Shown here piece by piece: positions 8,928 to 17,577 of a stretch of 64,000 nt of DNA (the stretch's first letter is position 1; every line of letters starts with the position of its first letter). This DNA is from Shewanella khirikhana (GTDB lineage Bacteria; Pseudomonadota; Gammaproteobacteria; Enterobacterales; Shewanellaceae): the NCBI RefSeq assembly GCF_003957745.1, contig NZ_CP020373.1:1860001-1924000 (forward strand), written 5' to 3'. A program made the translations under genes and the position numbers. Below the pieces are notes generated by a model. It ran no database searches. It was not told the DNA's origin and worked only from the letters and a program-made list of their open reading frames with translations.

Positions 8928-9737
8928 TCATTTAGTTGCCGGTTTTACGAACTTTAAGGTCATGCGATCGCTCTCACCGATGGCAAGGTACTTGTCCTTA
9001 TCCTGCTCACCAAGGCGCAGCGATGGCGGCAAGGTCCAGACGCCCTGCTCATAATCCTTGGTGTCTTTAGGGTTGGCGTTGATTTCACTTTTGGCTGCCA
9101 GCGCAAAACCTGCAGCCTCGGCAAGTTTAATCACCTCAGATTCAGGCATATAACCCGATTTAAGGCTCATGCCCTCGTTTGCTCTGTGCTCAACAAGCCC
9201 AAGCACCCCGCCCTCTTTGAGGACATCAAAGGCGGAGGCGAACATGGTCTCAGCCTGACCGGCCATGGCCCAGTTGTGGATATTACGGAATGTCAGCACC
9301 ACATCGGCGCTGCCGCTGTCACCAAGGGAGGTCTTGTGAGGCGGGTCGAAGGTCACGGTTTTGGCCTTACCCACTTTCGCAGCGTTGGTTTCAATCCAGC
9401 TTTCGAGGGCCTTGCCCAAACGAAGACGATAAGCTGGGCTCTTGGCGTCCGGTGCAGGGTTGGTTTCAAAGTTGGCGGCTATGTACTGGCCATCTTTGGC
9501 CAGCAAAGGCGCAAGAATTTCAGTGTACCAGCCGCCACCCGGCCAGAGTTCAATCACGGTTTTTTGGCCATCGACACCGAAAAAGTTCAGGGTTTCACCT
9601 GGGTGGCGATACTTGTCCCGCTCCATACTCGCAGCCTGACGCAAATCGTTTTTCAGGGCTTCGTCCAGGGTGGTGGCACTGGCCGCACCGCTTAATCCAA
9701 TCAGCGCAACCACGGAGGCCGCTAACAACGTCTTCAT
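8928..9737 (-). CDS. Predicted exported class I SAM-dependent methyltransferase-like protein
   Basis: The product looks like a Rossmann-fold methyltransferase preceded by a signal peptide. With the ATG at 9737 (AAGGAG upstream) it has 269 residues. Residues 1-21 form a cleavable signal (MKTLLAASVVALIGLSGAASA). A motif-I-like VIELWPGGGWYTEIL follows at about 57-71, then the strand VVLTFRNIHNW and the helix-strand FDVLKEGGVLGLVEHR. It resembles the group annotated as predicted methyltransferases with N-terminal signals (COG4798, from memory). A frame open to 9815 would add 26 poorly hydrophobic residues and hide the signal, so the shorter form is chosen. Substrate unknown; see findings. Confidence 0.78.
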   Translation of the reverse strand: MKTLLAASVVALIGLSGAASATTLDEALKNDLRQAASMERDKYRHPGETLNFFGVDGQKTVIELWPGGGWYTEILAPLLAKDGQYIAANFETNPAPDAKSPAYRLRLGKALESWIETNAAKVGKAKTVTFDPPHKTSLGDSGSADVVLTFRNIHNWAMAGQAETMFASAFDVLKEGGVLGLVEHRANEGMSLKSGYMPESEVIKLAEAAGFALAAKSEINANPKDTKDYEQGVWTLPPSLRLGEQDKDKYLAIGESDRMTLKFVKPATK

Positions 9738-9822
9738 CCTGTTCTCCTTGAATTTCATCAGCCTATCCCGGCGGGAAGAGACCTCGAAGCTACCAAGGCA
9801 AAGCAGAATTGCCAAGACGGAT

Positions 9823-10527
9823 TCATATTTTGTTGCAATTACGCGGGCCTAGCACCCGGCGCCAACACAGCCACAGACACCCGGCAGCAATCAGCAGCCA
9901 CAGTCCAATCCACACAAATGCCGGCACCCAGATAAGCCCGGCGAGCAGCTCGGCATCCCCCCGGCCATCGAGCCCCCATAGGTAGGTTGGGCTTTTGATG
10001 GCATTGAGCAGCACAATCAGCGCCATAAAACGCAACATGGATACCAACCAAGCAGCGCCTGCAAGTTTTAACGGCAGAAAAAACAGCCCCGAAAGCACAA
10101 TCAGAATGCCAATGGTCAGCACATCCCGGGCGTAAAAAAGCAGTACCACCAACACAAGTGCGCCGAGTAGTGTAAATGCTGGCCGGATCCCCTTTGGCCA
10201 ACTTGCCATCATAAACAGCAGCAACCCCCACAGCGCGGCCCCTGCGTATCCGGCAAAGCCAATCAGTACCGGGCTGCCGCCTGCTGAGAAGCACAGGCCC
10301 GCACCATTGGGAAAAAGCTGGATATGGCTGACCACACCGCCTGTAATCAAGGTTGCCAGTGCGTGGGATAACTCATGGAAAAAGCTTTCAAGCCATTTGA
10401 AGGGTACGCCAAGATAAGGCACGTAAGTCACGGCGCCGGCAATAGCGAGCAGCACGATAAACTGCAAGGGACTGTTGGCTGGGGCCGTCTCGGGGATGGC
10501 AGCAAACTCTGCGCGCGGTTCAGGCAT
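9823..10527 (-). CDS. M50-type (site-2-protease-like) membrane metallopeptidase
   Basis: This is a predicted intramembrane zinc peptidase of the M50B-like group. The 234-residue product has about six hydrophobic segments and the zinc-binding motif HELSH in FFHELSHALATLITGG (about residues 50-65). GGVVSHIQLFPNGAG follows and is typical of the M50B-like family. A second classical NPDG motif is not obvious; LDGRGDAE near residue 187 might supply the third ligand. The ATG at 10527 overlaps the upstream stop codon by eight bases (ATGCCTGA), so translation is coupled to the 109-residue gene before it. Substrate unknown. Confidence 0.75.
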   Translation of the reverse strand: MPEPRAEFAAIPETAPANSPLQFIVLLAIAGAVTYVPYLGVPFKWLESFFHELSHALATLITGGVVSHIQLFPNGAGLCFSAGGSPVLIGFAGYAGAALWGLLLFMMASWPKGIRPAFTLLGALVLVVLLFYARDVLTIGILIVLSGLFFLPLKLAGAAWLVSMLRFMALIVLLNAIKSPTYLWGLDGRGDAELLAGLIWVPAFVWIGLWLLIAAGCLWLCWRRVLGPRNCNKI

Positions 10528-10849
10528 AGAGATCCACGCCCACCATGGCACGTATTTCCTCGCGCCGCTGAGCATGTTGATTCAAAAGATATTCGGAAAT
10601 GGCTTCACGGGAGCGGCCGGGGGTGTCGTAATCGACGCTTCCCTGACCATCCTGGTATTCCTGCAGTAAAAATTTCGCCGACTCGCCCCACTCTCGGGGA
10701 AGCTGAGCACGGCTATCAGTTGCCGTGGTAGCGGTTGTCTTAGCATCCTCGCCGTTTTGCGCGGCAGGATTTGACAGCACACCCGCAGCCCCGGGCAACT
10801 TAATGCCCCGGGCGGAAAAGAATTCGAGCTGTGCCGATTGAATATGCAC
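10520..10849 (-). CDS. Uncharacterised protein, coupled to the M50 peptidase gene
   Basis: I do not recognise a family. The 109-residue product is soluble and polar, with an Ala/Thr-rich linker (about 25-48). It ends in a charged helical C-terminus containing SREAISEYLLNQHAQRREEIRAM. GTG at 10849 is preferred: GGAG lies nine bases upstream, whereas a TTG two codons earlier would be too close to it. The stop codon overlaps the start of the M50 peptidase gene, which suggests a joint role such as substrate, adaptor or inhibitor, but nothing in the sequence shows which. Confidence 0.65.
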   Translation of the reverse strand: MHIQSAQLEFFSARGIKLPGAAGVLSNPAAQNGEDAKTTATTATDSRAQLPREWGESAKFLLQEYQDGQGSVDYDTPGRSREAISEYLLNQHAQRREEIRAMVGVDLYA

Positions 10850-10966
10850 CGCCAATCACTCCTTTACTCTGGGTGTGGGAAACCTGCTTACCAAACTCGC
10901 TAATGGGGTTTCCAGGGACGTTTCCAGCCAAGTCACCAAGTAAGCCACCAAAGCTTCGCGTCGCGG

Positions 10967-11677
10967 CTATTCGCGTCCCGGCAACTTCTTCCACGCCACC
11001 GTATCACGAAGATACACAGGCTCCAAGTCATCCACCGAGGTGTGCAGGCCACGACCAATACCGTCCCTTGCCAATGTCAGCATAGCTTCGGCGGCAGGAA
11101 ATTTCACCTCAGCGCTGAGCTCCAGGCCATGCCCAAGAGTCAAAAGCTCCGGATAGGTATCAAAACCTGTGCCACAGGCAAGCGTGACACCATCAGATAA
11201 CTTCACCATAGATGGTGGCAATACAGCTTCTTCGCCCACCAAGGTTGCCACGCCATCCTGCATCCGGTACTCGCCCACATAGACTTCAGACATGCGCGCG
11301 TCGATGGCGCACAGCACCCGGGTTTCACCGCTCTTTTCCATCGCTTCCTGCGCCATGGCGGCCAGGGTAGAAATACCAATCACCGGCAACTCGCGGCCAA
11401 GCGCCAGGCCCTGGGTCATGCTGGTGCAGATACGAATGCCGGTAAAGCTGCCAGGGCCACGGCCATAGGCAATGATGTTGACATCGCTAATGCTGAGCCC
11501 AGCCTCGTTTAACAGCCCATCAATCATGGGCAGCAGGCGCTGGCTGTGCTCACGGGGGGCATCAGCCATATCGGCATAGGTTTCACCCTTGGCATAAAGC
11601 GCGGCAGAGCAAGCTTCGGTACAGGTGTCGAGCGCGAGGATCACCGGATTGTCCGGCAGTGCAATAGGCTGCGTCAT
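10967..11677 (-). CDS. tsaB: tRNA t6A synthesis protein TsaB
   Basis: TsaB (YeaZ) forms the TsaBDE complex that adds N6-threonylcarbamoyl to adenosine 37 of ANN-decoding tRNAs. The 236-residue product is an ASKHA-fold pseudo-peptidase. It opens ILALDTCTEACSAAL (about 19-33) and has the conserved GRGPGSFTGIR (about 72-82) and the REHSQRLLPMI block. The start is set at ATG 11677; a TTG ten codons earlier is also open but has no better ribosome site. It lies downstream of yoaA, as in many gammaproteobacteria. Confidence 0.93.
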   Translation of the reverse strand: MTQPIALPDNPVILALDTCTEACSAALYAKGETYADMADAPREHSQRLLPMIDGLLNEAGLSISDVNIIAYGRGPGSFTGIRICTSMTQGLALGRELPVIGISTLAAMAQEAMEKSGETRVLCAIDARMSEVYVGEYRMQDGVATLVGEEAVLPPSMVKLSDGVTLACGTGFDTYPELLTLGHGLELSAEVKFPAAEAMLTLARDGIGRGLHTSVDDLEPVYLRDTVAWKKLPGRE

Positions 11678-11794
11678 GGGGTATGAGTTTCCAAAATCGT
11701 TGGCCAAAGAAAGAGGGCCCTATCGGTTATTGCGGTGATTTTACCCGATAAACCACCGGCCATAAAACGGCTAAGGTCAGCAGTCGGATTAAAT

Positions 11795-13807
11795 TCAGTC
11801 AATTGCCTCTAAAAAAGCGCAGGCAGCATCCAGGTCACGGGTGCGTGCCATCGGCGGCAAGGATTGCAAAAATGCCTGACCATAGGGCCGATTCACCAGA
11901 CGGTTATCGCAGATCACCAGTACGCCGCGATCAGTTTCATCTCGGATAAGCCTGCCAGCGCCCTGCTTCAGGGCAATCACCGCCTGGGGCAGCGAAATTT
12001 CCAGAAAGGGATCGCCACCTCGGGCCTCGACCCGACTGGCGCGGGCTTTGTAGAGACTGTCATCCGGTGAAGCAAAGGGCAGCTTATCTATTATCACGCA
12101 GGACAACAGCTTGCCGCGCACGTCTACCCCTTCCCAAAAGCTGCCGGTGCCAAGCAGCACCGCTTCACCCAACTGTCTGAATTTGGATAATAATTGCTGC
12201 TTACCGCCCTGCCCCTGAACCAGCAGTGGATAGTGGCAGCGACCAACCAGGGAGCGGGCGACGGCCTCCATCATCCGGTGGCTGGTAAAGAGGATAAAGG
12301 TGCGCCCCTTGGCGGCCTTAATCAGTTTGAGGCACACCTCGGTGAGCTGGCGCACCATGGCATCCTGATTGGCAACGCTGCCAAGGCGGCGCGGCACGCA
12401 TAACAGGGATTGCCTGGGGTAATCAAAGGGGCTGTCGAGCAGCACTTCTTTGCACATTGAAGCTTTGGTAGCACCGCTGGATTGACTGCGACTGGCATTC
12501 GCTCGATTAACAGACGAATGCACAGCAGACGTCAGCCCAAGCTCACGGGTAAAAAACTGCAGGCTTCGCTCCACCTGCAAGGTCGCCGAGGTAAACACCC
12601 AGGCGGTGTCTTCGCTGAACAACTCACGGCACGCCTTGGCAATATCGATGGGGGAAATACGCAGCATCAAATGGCGCTCACCGATATCGATGCCATAAGC
12701 AGAGCCCGGATCGTCACAGGCAATAAAACGCTCAAGCTTTTGCTTAAGCTCCGGCAGCTTAACGGCAAAATCATCAGGCGCCTCACTGCGCCCCACATTG
12801 GCAAGCAGCAGGGCTTCCAGTGCCGAGAGCTCGCCAATCAGCTCACCTGCGGCCAGTGCCGCGGTTTTATCTTTAAGCAGTTGCCTGAAATCGCTGCTAC
12901 CTGCATCAAGCAGGCAATTTTGCCAGGCATCCAACTTAACCCGGGCACGCTGCGGCAATAGCTTAAGCCCCTGGGTATCGCCAAGCTCACCTTCGGTGAG
13001 CCGCTCTATGCCATCAAGCAGCCGTCGCAGGCTGCCGGTGGAAAGCTGAGAGCCAAAATACTGGATGGCGATATCAGGCAACAGGTGCGCCTCATCAAAT
13101 ATCACCGCATCCACATCGGGTAAGAGTTCGGCAAAACCTGTGTCTTTGAGTACCCTGTCAGCAAAAAACAGGTGATGGTTCACCACAATCAAGCGGGCAT
13201 TCATCGCCCGGGTGCGGGCCTTGCGGGTAAAACACTCATCATAAAAGGCGCAGCGCTGACCGGTGCAGCTATCCTGGGTACTGGCCACCAGACTGATAGC
13301 GCGGGCATCTTCGGCCACTCCGGTAAGATTACCAAGGTCACCATCTTCTGTGGCTTGCGCGAATTGATTGAGCTTGAGTAAATCATCCAACAGCTTTTCA
13401 TCGTGACTGAAAGCCGCGTCCATCTGCGCTGTCATCAAACGCTGGCACAAATAATTGCTGCGGCCTTTTAACAGGCTGACCGGCACCTTAAGCTTAAGCA
13501 TCTCCAGCAATGCAGGTAAGTCTTTATAAAACAGCTGCTCCTGCAAGTTTTTACTGCCGGTGCTCACAATCACCTGCTTGCCACTTAATAGCGCTGGCAC
13601 CAGGTAGGCAAAGGTTTTGCCCACACCGGTACCAGCCTCCAGCACTAATTTGTGGGTATGACTTAAGCAGGACGCCACTTCCGCTGCCATCTGCTGCTGC
13701 ACCTCACGGCGCCGATAGCCACGGATAAAACGCGACAGCAATCCACCTTCATCAAAGACGGCCTGCGTGCGGGTTATCAGGTTATTGGCAGCGGATTGGG
13801 AAGACAA
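11795..13807 (-). CDS. yoaA: Iron-sulfur DNA helicase YoaA (DinG/XPD-like)
   Basis: This superfamily 2 5'-to-3' helicase is related to DinG and XPD and in E. coli acts with the clamp-loader subunit chi in tolerance of damaged replication forks. The 670-residue product has Walker A EAGTGVGKT (about 58-66), four cysteines able to hold a 4Fe-4S cluster (C121, C181, C186, C192), and the DEAH box FDEAHLLP (about 237-244). The C-terminal motif VI GAGRLIRDETDRG is also present. The start is TTG with GGAG five bases upstream; no ATG lies nearby. It runs divergently from the his operon. Confidence 0.92.
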   Translation of the reverse strand: MSSQSAANNLITRTQAVFDEGGLLSRFIRGYRRREVQQQMAAEVASCLSHTHKLVLEAGTGVGKTFAYLVPALLSGKQVIVSTGSKNLQEQLFYKDLPALLEMLKLKVPVSLLKGRSNYLCQRLMTAQMDAAFSHDEKLLDDLLKLNQFAQATEDGDLGNLTGVAEDARAISLVASTQDSCTGQRCAFYDECFTRKARTRAMNARLIVVNHHLFFADRVLKDTGFAELLPDVDAVIFDEAHLLPDIAIQYFGSQLSTGSLRRLLDGIERLTEGELGDTQGLKLLPQRARVKLDAWQNCLLDAGSSDFRQLLKDKTAALAAGELIGELSALEALLLANVGRSEAPDDFAVKLPELKQKLERFIACDDPGSAYGIDIGERHLMLRISPIDIAKACRELFSEDTAWVFTSATLQVERSLQFFTRELGLTSAVHSSVNRANASRSQSSGATKASMCKEVLLDSPFDYPRQSLLCVPRRLGSVANQDAMVRQLTEVCLKLIKAAKGRTFILFTSHRMMEAVARSLVGRCHYPLLVQGQGGKQQLLSKFRQLGEAVLLGTGSFWEGVDVRGKLLSCVIIDKLPFASPDDSLYKARASRVEARGGDPFLEISLPQAVIALKQGAGRLIRDETDRGVLVICDNRLVNRPYGQAFLQSLPPMARTRDLDAACAFLEAID

Positions 13808-13966
13808 ACAGGCTCCGGTGTCGGGGGAATTCAGCGCTCGGTTGAGTGCATTATGCCGATTTCACTGCCTGTCACAAGGGCAGCAAAGCAAAGCCAGCAA
13901 AACAGGCATGTCTAACGTGAATATTCATGCAAAGCTGAACTTTTTTAATATTGACGAAAAACACCC

Positions 13967-13995
13967 TTGCAAAGCATCTGGAAAGTCATTAGTGT
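13967..13995 (+). promoter_or_regulatory. Candidate sigma-70 promoter of the his operon
   Basis: TTGCAA (13967-13972) and TAGTGT (13990-13995) are separated by 17 bases and lie about 75 bases before the hisL start. The assignment comes from inspection only. A second TTGACG at 13951 could be an alternative -35 element. Confidence 0.4.
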
Positions 13996-14069
13996 AAAAA
14001 GCGTCCGATAAATTCGGCCAGACAGCAAATGTAACGAGCGCACGGCGCCAGACACAGGATTAAAGACAC

Positions 14070-14120
14070 ATGTTCCAGCTTTCGACTGCCAAGCACCATC
14101 ATCACCATCATAAGCGGTAG
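14070..14120 (+). CDS. hisL: his operon leader peptide HisL
   Basis: A 16-codon frame gives MFQLSTAKHHHHHHKR and then TAG. Six consecutive histidine codons (CAC and CAT mixed) are the sensor of an attenuation system. When charged tRNA-His is scarce the ribosome stalls here and the downstream antiterminator can form. It is followed at once by the paired segments of the attenuator and, 148 bases later, by hisG. GGAT, about eight bases before the ATG, is a modest ribosome site. Confidence 0.95.
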   Translation: MFQLSTAKHHHHHHKR

Positions 14121-14214
14121 CCTTCGGAAGCTCACTGCCGAAGGTGCATTCCTTCTGGCGGTCATGATCTAAAGTTTCAGGACAACCCCCGGAAGGAATT
14201 CCGGGGGTTTTTCT
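14121..14214 (+). promoter_or_regulatory. his transcription attenuator
   Basis: Mutually exclusive hairpins can be read directly. CCTTCGG (14121-14127) pairs with CCGAAGG (14138-14144) as the pause hairpin. ATTCCTTC (14148-14155) pairs with GAAGGAAT (14192-14199) as the antiterminator. The terminator stem CCCCCGGAA (14186-14194) and TTCCGGGGG has a GGAA loop and is followed by a T run to about 14213. The antiterminator shares bases 14192-14199 with the terminator stem, so only one can form. The stop codon of hisL abuts the first segment, as in enteric his leaders. Confidence 0.93.
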
Positions 14215-14268
14215 TTGCACCAAAGCTTTTGATTTTAAACATTACTTTAGATACCAGGATATTTCGCC

Positions 14269-15162
14269 ATGACTGCCAGACTGAGAATCGCCATTCAAAA
14301 ATCCGGACGCCTGTCCACCGAGTCCCAACAGTTGCTGAAAAGCTGCGGGGTAAAATTCAGCGTGAATGAACAGCGGCTCATCGCCCACGCCGACAATATG
14401 CCCGTGGATATCTTGCGGGTGCGTGACGATGACATCCCGGGCCTGGTGATGGACGGCGTAGTCGATTTGGGCATAGTCGGTGAAAACGTGCTGGAAGAAG
14501 AGCAACTTGAGCGCGAGTGCCTCGGCAATGCCGCGAAAGTTGTTAAGCTCAGACAACTGGACTTCGGTGCCTGTCGCCTGTCTCTGGCAGTGCCGACCGA
14601 ATTTGTTTATGGCGATGCAAGCTCACTGGAAGGCCTGCGGATAGCCACCTCCTACCCCAACCTGCTCCGCCGTTTTATGCAAAATAAAGGCATATCATAT
14701 CAGGACTGCCAATTAAAAGGTTCTGTGGAAGTGGCGCCCCGTGCCGGCCTTGCCGATGGTATCTGCGATCTGGTGTCGACCGGTGCAACCCTCGAAGCCA
14801 ACGGCCTGTACGAAACTGAAGTCATCTTCCGCTCCATGGCTTGTATTATTCAGTCCACCACACCACAAAGCGATGCCAAGCAGGCACTTATCAATAAAAT
14901 CCTCTCACGGGTGAATGGGGTTATCCGTGCCCGTGAAAGCAAGTACATCCTGCTGCACGCCCCAACCGAAACGCTGGAGCAAATCGTCGCCCTGCTGCCC
15001 GGCGCCGAAAACCCCACTGTGCTGCCACTAAATGATGAAACCAATCGGGTTGCCATCCACGCGGTCAGCACCGAAGACCTGTTCTGGGACACCATGGAAG
15101 AACTGACCGCTCTTGGCGCCAGCTCCATCCTGGTGATGCCAATCGAAAAAATGATGGGGTAA
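14269..15162 (+). CDS. hisG: ATP phosphoribosyltransferase HisG
   Basis: HisG carries out the first, feedback-inhibited step of histidine synthesis, joining ATP and PRPP to give phosphoribosyl-ATP. The 297-residue length is that of the long form, with a C-terminal ACT-like regulatory domain (about 225-297) that binds histidine. The catalytic part shows GRLSTES (about 13-19) and the PRPP-binding region around DLVSTGATLEANGL (about 166-179). It is the first structural gene after the attenuator, and hisD follows three bases after its stop. Confidence 0.97.
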   Translation: MTARLRIAIQKSGRLSTESQQLLKSCGVKFSVNEQRLIAHADNMPVDILRVRDDDIPGLVMDGVVDLGIVGENVLEEEQLERECLGNAAKVVKLRQLDFGACRLSLAVPTEFVYGDASSLEGLRIATSYPNLLRRFMQNKGISYQDCQLKGSVEVAPRAGLADGICDLVSTGATLEANGLYETEVIFRSMACIIQSTTPQSDAKQALINKILSRVNGVIRARESKYILLHAPTETLEQIVALLPGAENPTVLPLNDETNRVAIHAVSTEDLFWDTMEELTALGASSILVMPIEKMMG

Positions 15163-15165
15163 GCG

Positions 15166-16473
15166 ATGGAAACCTTGGTCTGGAACAGCTTAAGCGAGGA
15201 TGCCAAGCGCCAGGCACTGTCCCGCTCACCTCTGGTGGGTGACGACAGTCTGGCGGCATCGGTCAGTGACATTCTTGACAATGTGAAGCGTGGTGGCGAT
15301 AAGGCCCTGATTGAATACGCGGCGCGCTTCGATAAAGCCGAAATCGATACGCTGGCGCTGAGTGCTGAGGCCATCGCGGCAGCCTGCGAGCGCGTCAGCC
15401 CCGAGCTTAAAGACGCCATCAATGCCGCGCGCGCCAATATTGCCCGCTTTCACAGCGCCCAGCAGTTCACTGAAATCAGCCTGGAAACCCAACCGGGGGT
15501 TCGCTGTGAGCTTAAAAGTGAAGCCATTGAAAAGGTGGGGCTTTATATTCCTGGCGGCAGCGCCCCCCTTATCAGCACAGTGCTGATGTTGGCAGTGCCT
15601 GCAACCATTGCCGGCTGCAACAAACGGGTGCTGGTAAGCCCGCCGCCCATCGATGATGCCATTCTTTACGCAGCCAGCGTGTGCGGCATTACCGATGTGT
15701 TCCAGATAGGTGGCGCCCAGGCCATTGCGGCGCTCGCTTACGGTAGCGAAAGCGTGCCGAAAGTCGATAAAATTTTTGGTCCCGGCAATCGGTATGTGAC
15801 CGAAGCCAAGGCCCAGGTAGCACGGGATACCCAGGCCGCGGTCACCATAGATATGCCAGCCGGTCCTTCCGAAGTGCTGGTGATTGCCGATGATACGGCC
15901 AATCCTGAGTTTATTGCTGCCGACCTCTTATCTCAGGCTGAACACGGCAGTGACTCACAGGTAATTTTTGTCACCGACTCCAGCGCCCAGGCCAAGGCCG
16001 TTGAAGCGGCACTTGAGCGCCAGCTTGCGCTGCTGCCACGACGAGAAACCGCAGAAGGCGCGCTGTCATGCAGCCGCATTATCATGACTGACACCCTGGA
16101 TGAGGCGGCAATGGTGTCTAACCGCTATGCTCCCGAGCACCTGATCATTCAAACCCGCGAGCCAAGGGCGCTGCTGCCACGTATTCGTGCGGCAGGGTCG
16201 GTGTTTTTAGGCGCCTTTACGCCGGAATCGGTTGGCGACTATGCCTCAGGCACCAACCACGTGCTGCCCACCTATGGTTACAGCAAAACCGTCTCCAGCC
16301 TGTCGCTGGCCGATTTCTGCCGCCGCTTTACGGTGCAGGAATTAACTGCGGACGGACTGAAAGGACTTGGTCAAACTGTGATGACACTGGCTGCGGCCGA
16401 GTCACTGGATGCCCACAAAAATGCGGTAAAAGTCAGGCTTGATGCCATCGCACGTGAGGAGAATGGTCAATGA
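15166..16473 (+). CDS. hisD: Histidinol dehydrogenase HisD
   Basis: HisD is the zinc enzyme that oxidises L-histidinol to L-histidine through the aldehyde, using two NAD+, in the last two steps of the pathway. The 435-residue product has YIPGGSAPLISTVLM (about 127-141), the motif IFGPGNRYVTEAK, the zinc-ligand region LSQAEHGSDSQ, and the catalytic PEHLII. Its end overlaps the hisC start by four bases (ATGA), so the two are translationally coupled. Confidence 0.97.
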   Translation: METLVWNSLSEDAKRQALSRSPLVGDDSLAASVSDILDNVKRGGDKALIEYAARFDKAEIDTLALSAEAIAAACERVSPELKDAINAARANIARFHSAQQFTEISLETQPGVRCELKSEAIEKVGLYIPGGSAPLISTVLMLAVPATIAGCNKRVLVSPPPIDDAILYAASVCGITDVFQIGGAQAIAALAYGSESVPKVDKIFGPGNRYVTEAKAQVARDTQAAVTIDMPAGPSEVLVIADDTANPEFIAADLLSQAEHGSDSQVIFVTDSSAQAKAVEAALERQLALLPRRETAEGALSCSRIIMTDTLDEAAMVSNRYAPEHLIIQTREPRALLPRIRAAGSVFLGAFTPESVGDYASGTNHVLPTYGYSKTVSSLSLADFCRRFTVQELTADGLKGLGQTVMTLAAAESLDAHKNAVKVRLDAIAREENGQ

Positions 16474-17558
16474 CATCTCAGGTAAACGCAATTCCAGCGG
16501 ATAGCCTGGCAGCCCGCCTCGCCCGCCCTGAGCTTTTAAGCCTGGAGCCCTACCAGAGCGCTCGGCGCATTGGTGGCAGCGGCGAAATTTGGGTGAACGC
16601 CAATGAGTCGCCCTTTAACCGCACCGGCATTGATGGCGCCAACCGCTACCCCGAGTGCCAGCCACCAGGGCTGATTGCCGCCTACGCGGCGTATGCCGGC
16701 GTTGCGGCCGATGAGCTGATATGCGGCCGCGGCGCCGATGAAGCCATTGAACTGCTTATTCGCACCTTTTGTGTGCCAGGCAAAGACAGTATCGGCATTT
16801 TCAGCCCAACCTATGGCATGTACGCCATCAGCGCGGCCACCTTTAATGTGGCGGTCAACACCCTGCCGCTTACAGAAGATTTCAGCCTGCCTGACGACAT
16901 CTCGGCCTTAACAGGCAGCAAATTGGTGTTTGTCTGCAACCCCAATAACCCAACCGGCACCCTGCTGCCGCTTGGTGAAATTACGCGGGTGGCAAAAACC
17001 TTCCCCAATGCGCTGGTGGTGGTTGATGAAGCCTACATCGAATTTGCCCGCAACCCAGACGGCTCACCCGCCCAAAGTGCCACAAGCTTGATGGCAGAAT
17101 TTGAGAATCTGGTGGTGCTGCGCACCCTCTCCAAGGCTTTTGGTCTGGCCGGTGCCCGCTGCGGTTTCCTGCTGGCAAGCGCCTCGGTGTGCGAGCTGGT
17201 GATGCGGGTGATTGCGCCCTATCCGGTGCCTGTGCCTGTGTCCGTGATTGCCGAAAAAGCACTTTCCGTGCAGGGCGTCGCCCAAATGTGCGCCGATGTG
17301 GTGCTGCTGAATAAACAAGGCGCAAGACTCTCAGCAGCGCTTACCAATGCAGGCCTTCGCGTCCTGCCAAGCGGCGGTAACTATGTGCTCGCTTTCAGCA
17401 ATGATGTGGAAGCACTCGCCAGAGCCCTTGCCAACGCAGGCATAGTTGCCAGACGCTACAGCCACCCAAGGCTTAAAGATGCCATTCGCATCAGCTACAC
17501 CAGCGAGCAAGAGACGGATTCCATTATCGAGGCCATCGGCCGCATCGACAGCAAATAA
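16470..17558 (+). CDS. hisC: Histidinol-phosphate aminotransferase HisC
   Basis: This PLP-dependent class I/II aminotransferase converts imidazole acetol phosphate to histidinol phosphate. The 362-residue product has NANESPFN (about 44-51), the CNPNNPTGTLLP motif, VVDEAYIEF, and the PLP-lysine motif RTLSKAFGLAGARCG (lysine near residue 219). The ATG overlaps the hisD stop, and hisB follows after 19 bases. Confidence 0.97.
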   Translation: MTSQVNAIPADSLAARLARPELLSLEPYQSARRIGGSGEIWVNANESPFNRTGIDGANRYPECQPPGLIAAYAAYAGVAADELICGRGADEAIELLIRTFCVPGKDSIGIFSPTYGMYAISAATFNVAVNTLPLTEDFSLPDDISALTGSKLVFVCNPNNPTGTLLPLGEITRVAKTFPNALVVVDEAYIEFARNPDGSPAQSATSLMAEFENLVVLRTLSKAFGLAGARCGFLLASASVCELVMRVIAPYPVPVPVSVIAEKALSVQGVAQMCADVVLLNKQGARLSAALTNAGLRVLPSGGNYVLAFSNDVEALARALANAGIVARRYSHPRLKDAIRISYTSEQETDSIIEAIGRIDSK

Positions 17559-17577
17559 TCATAAGGACAGAGTACCC

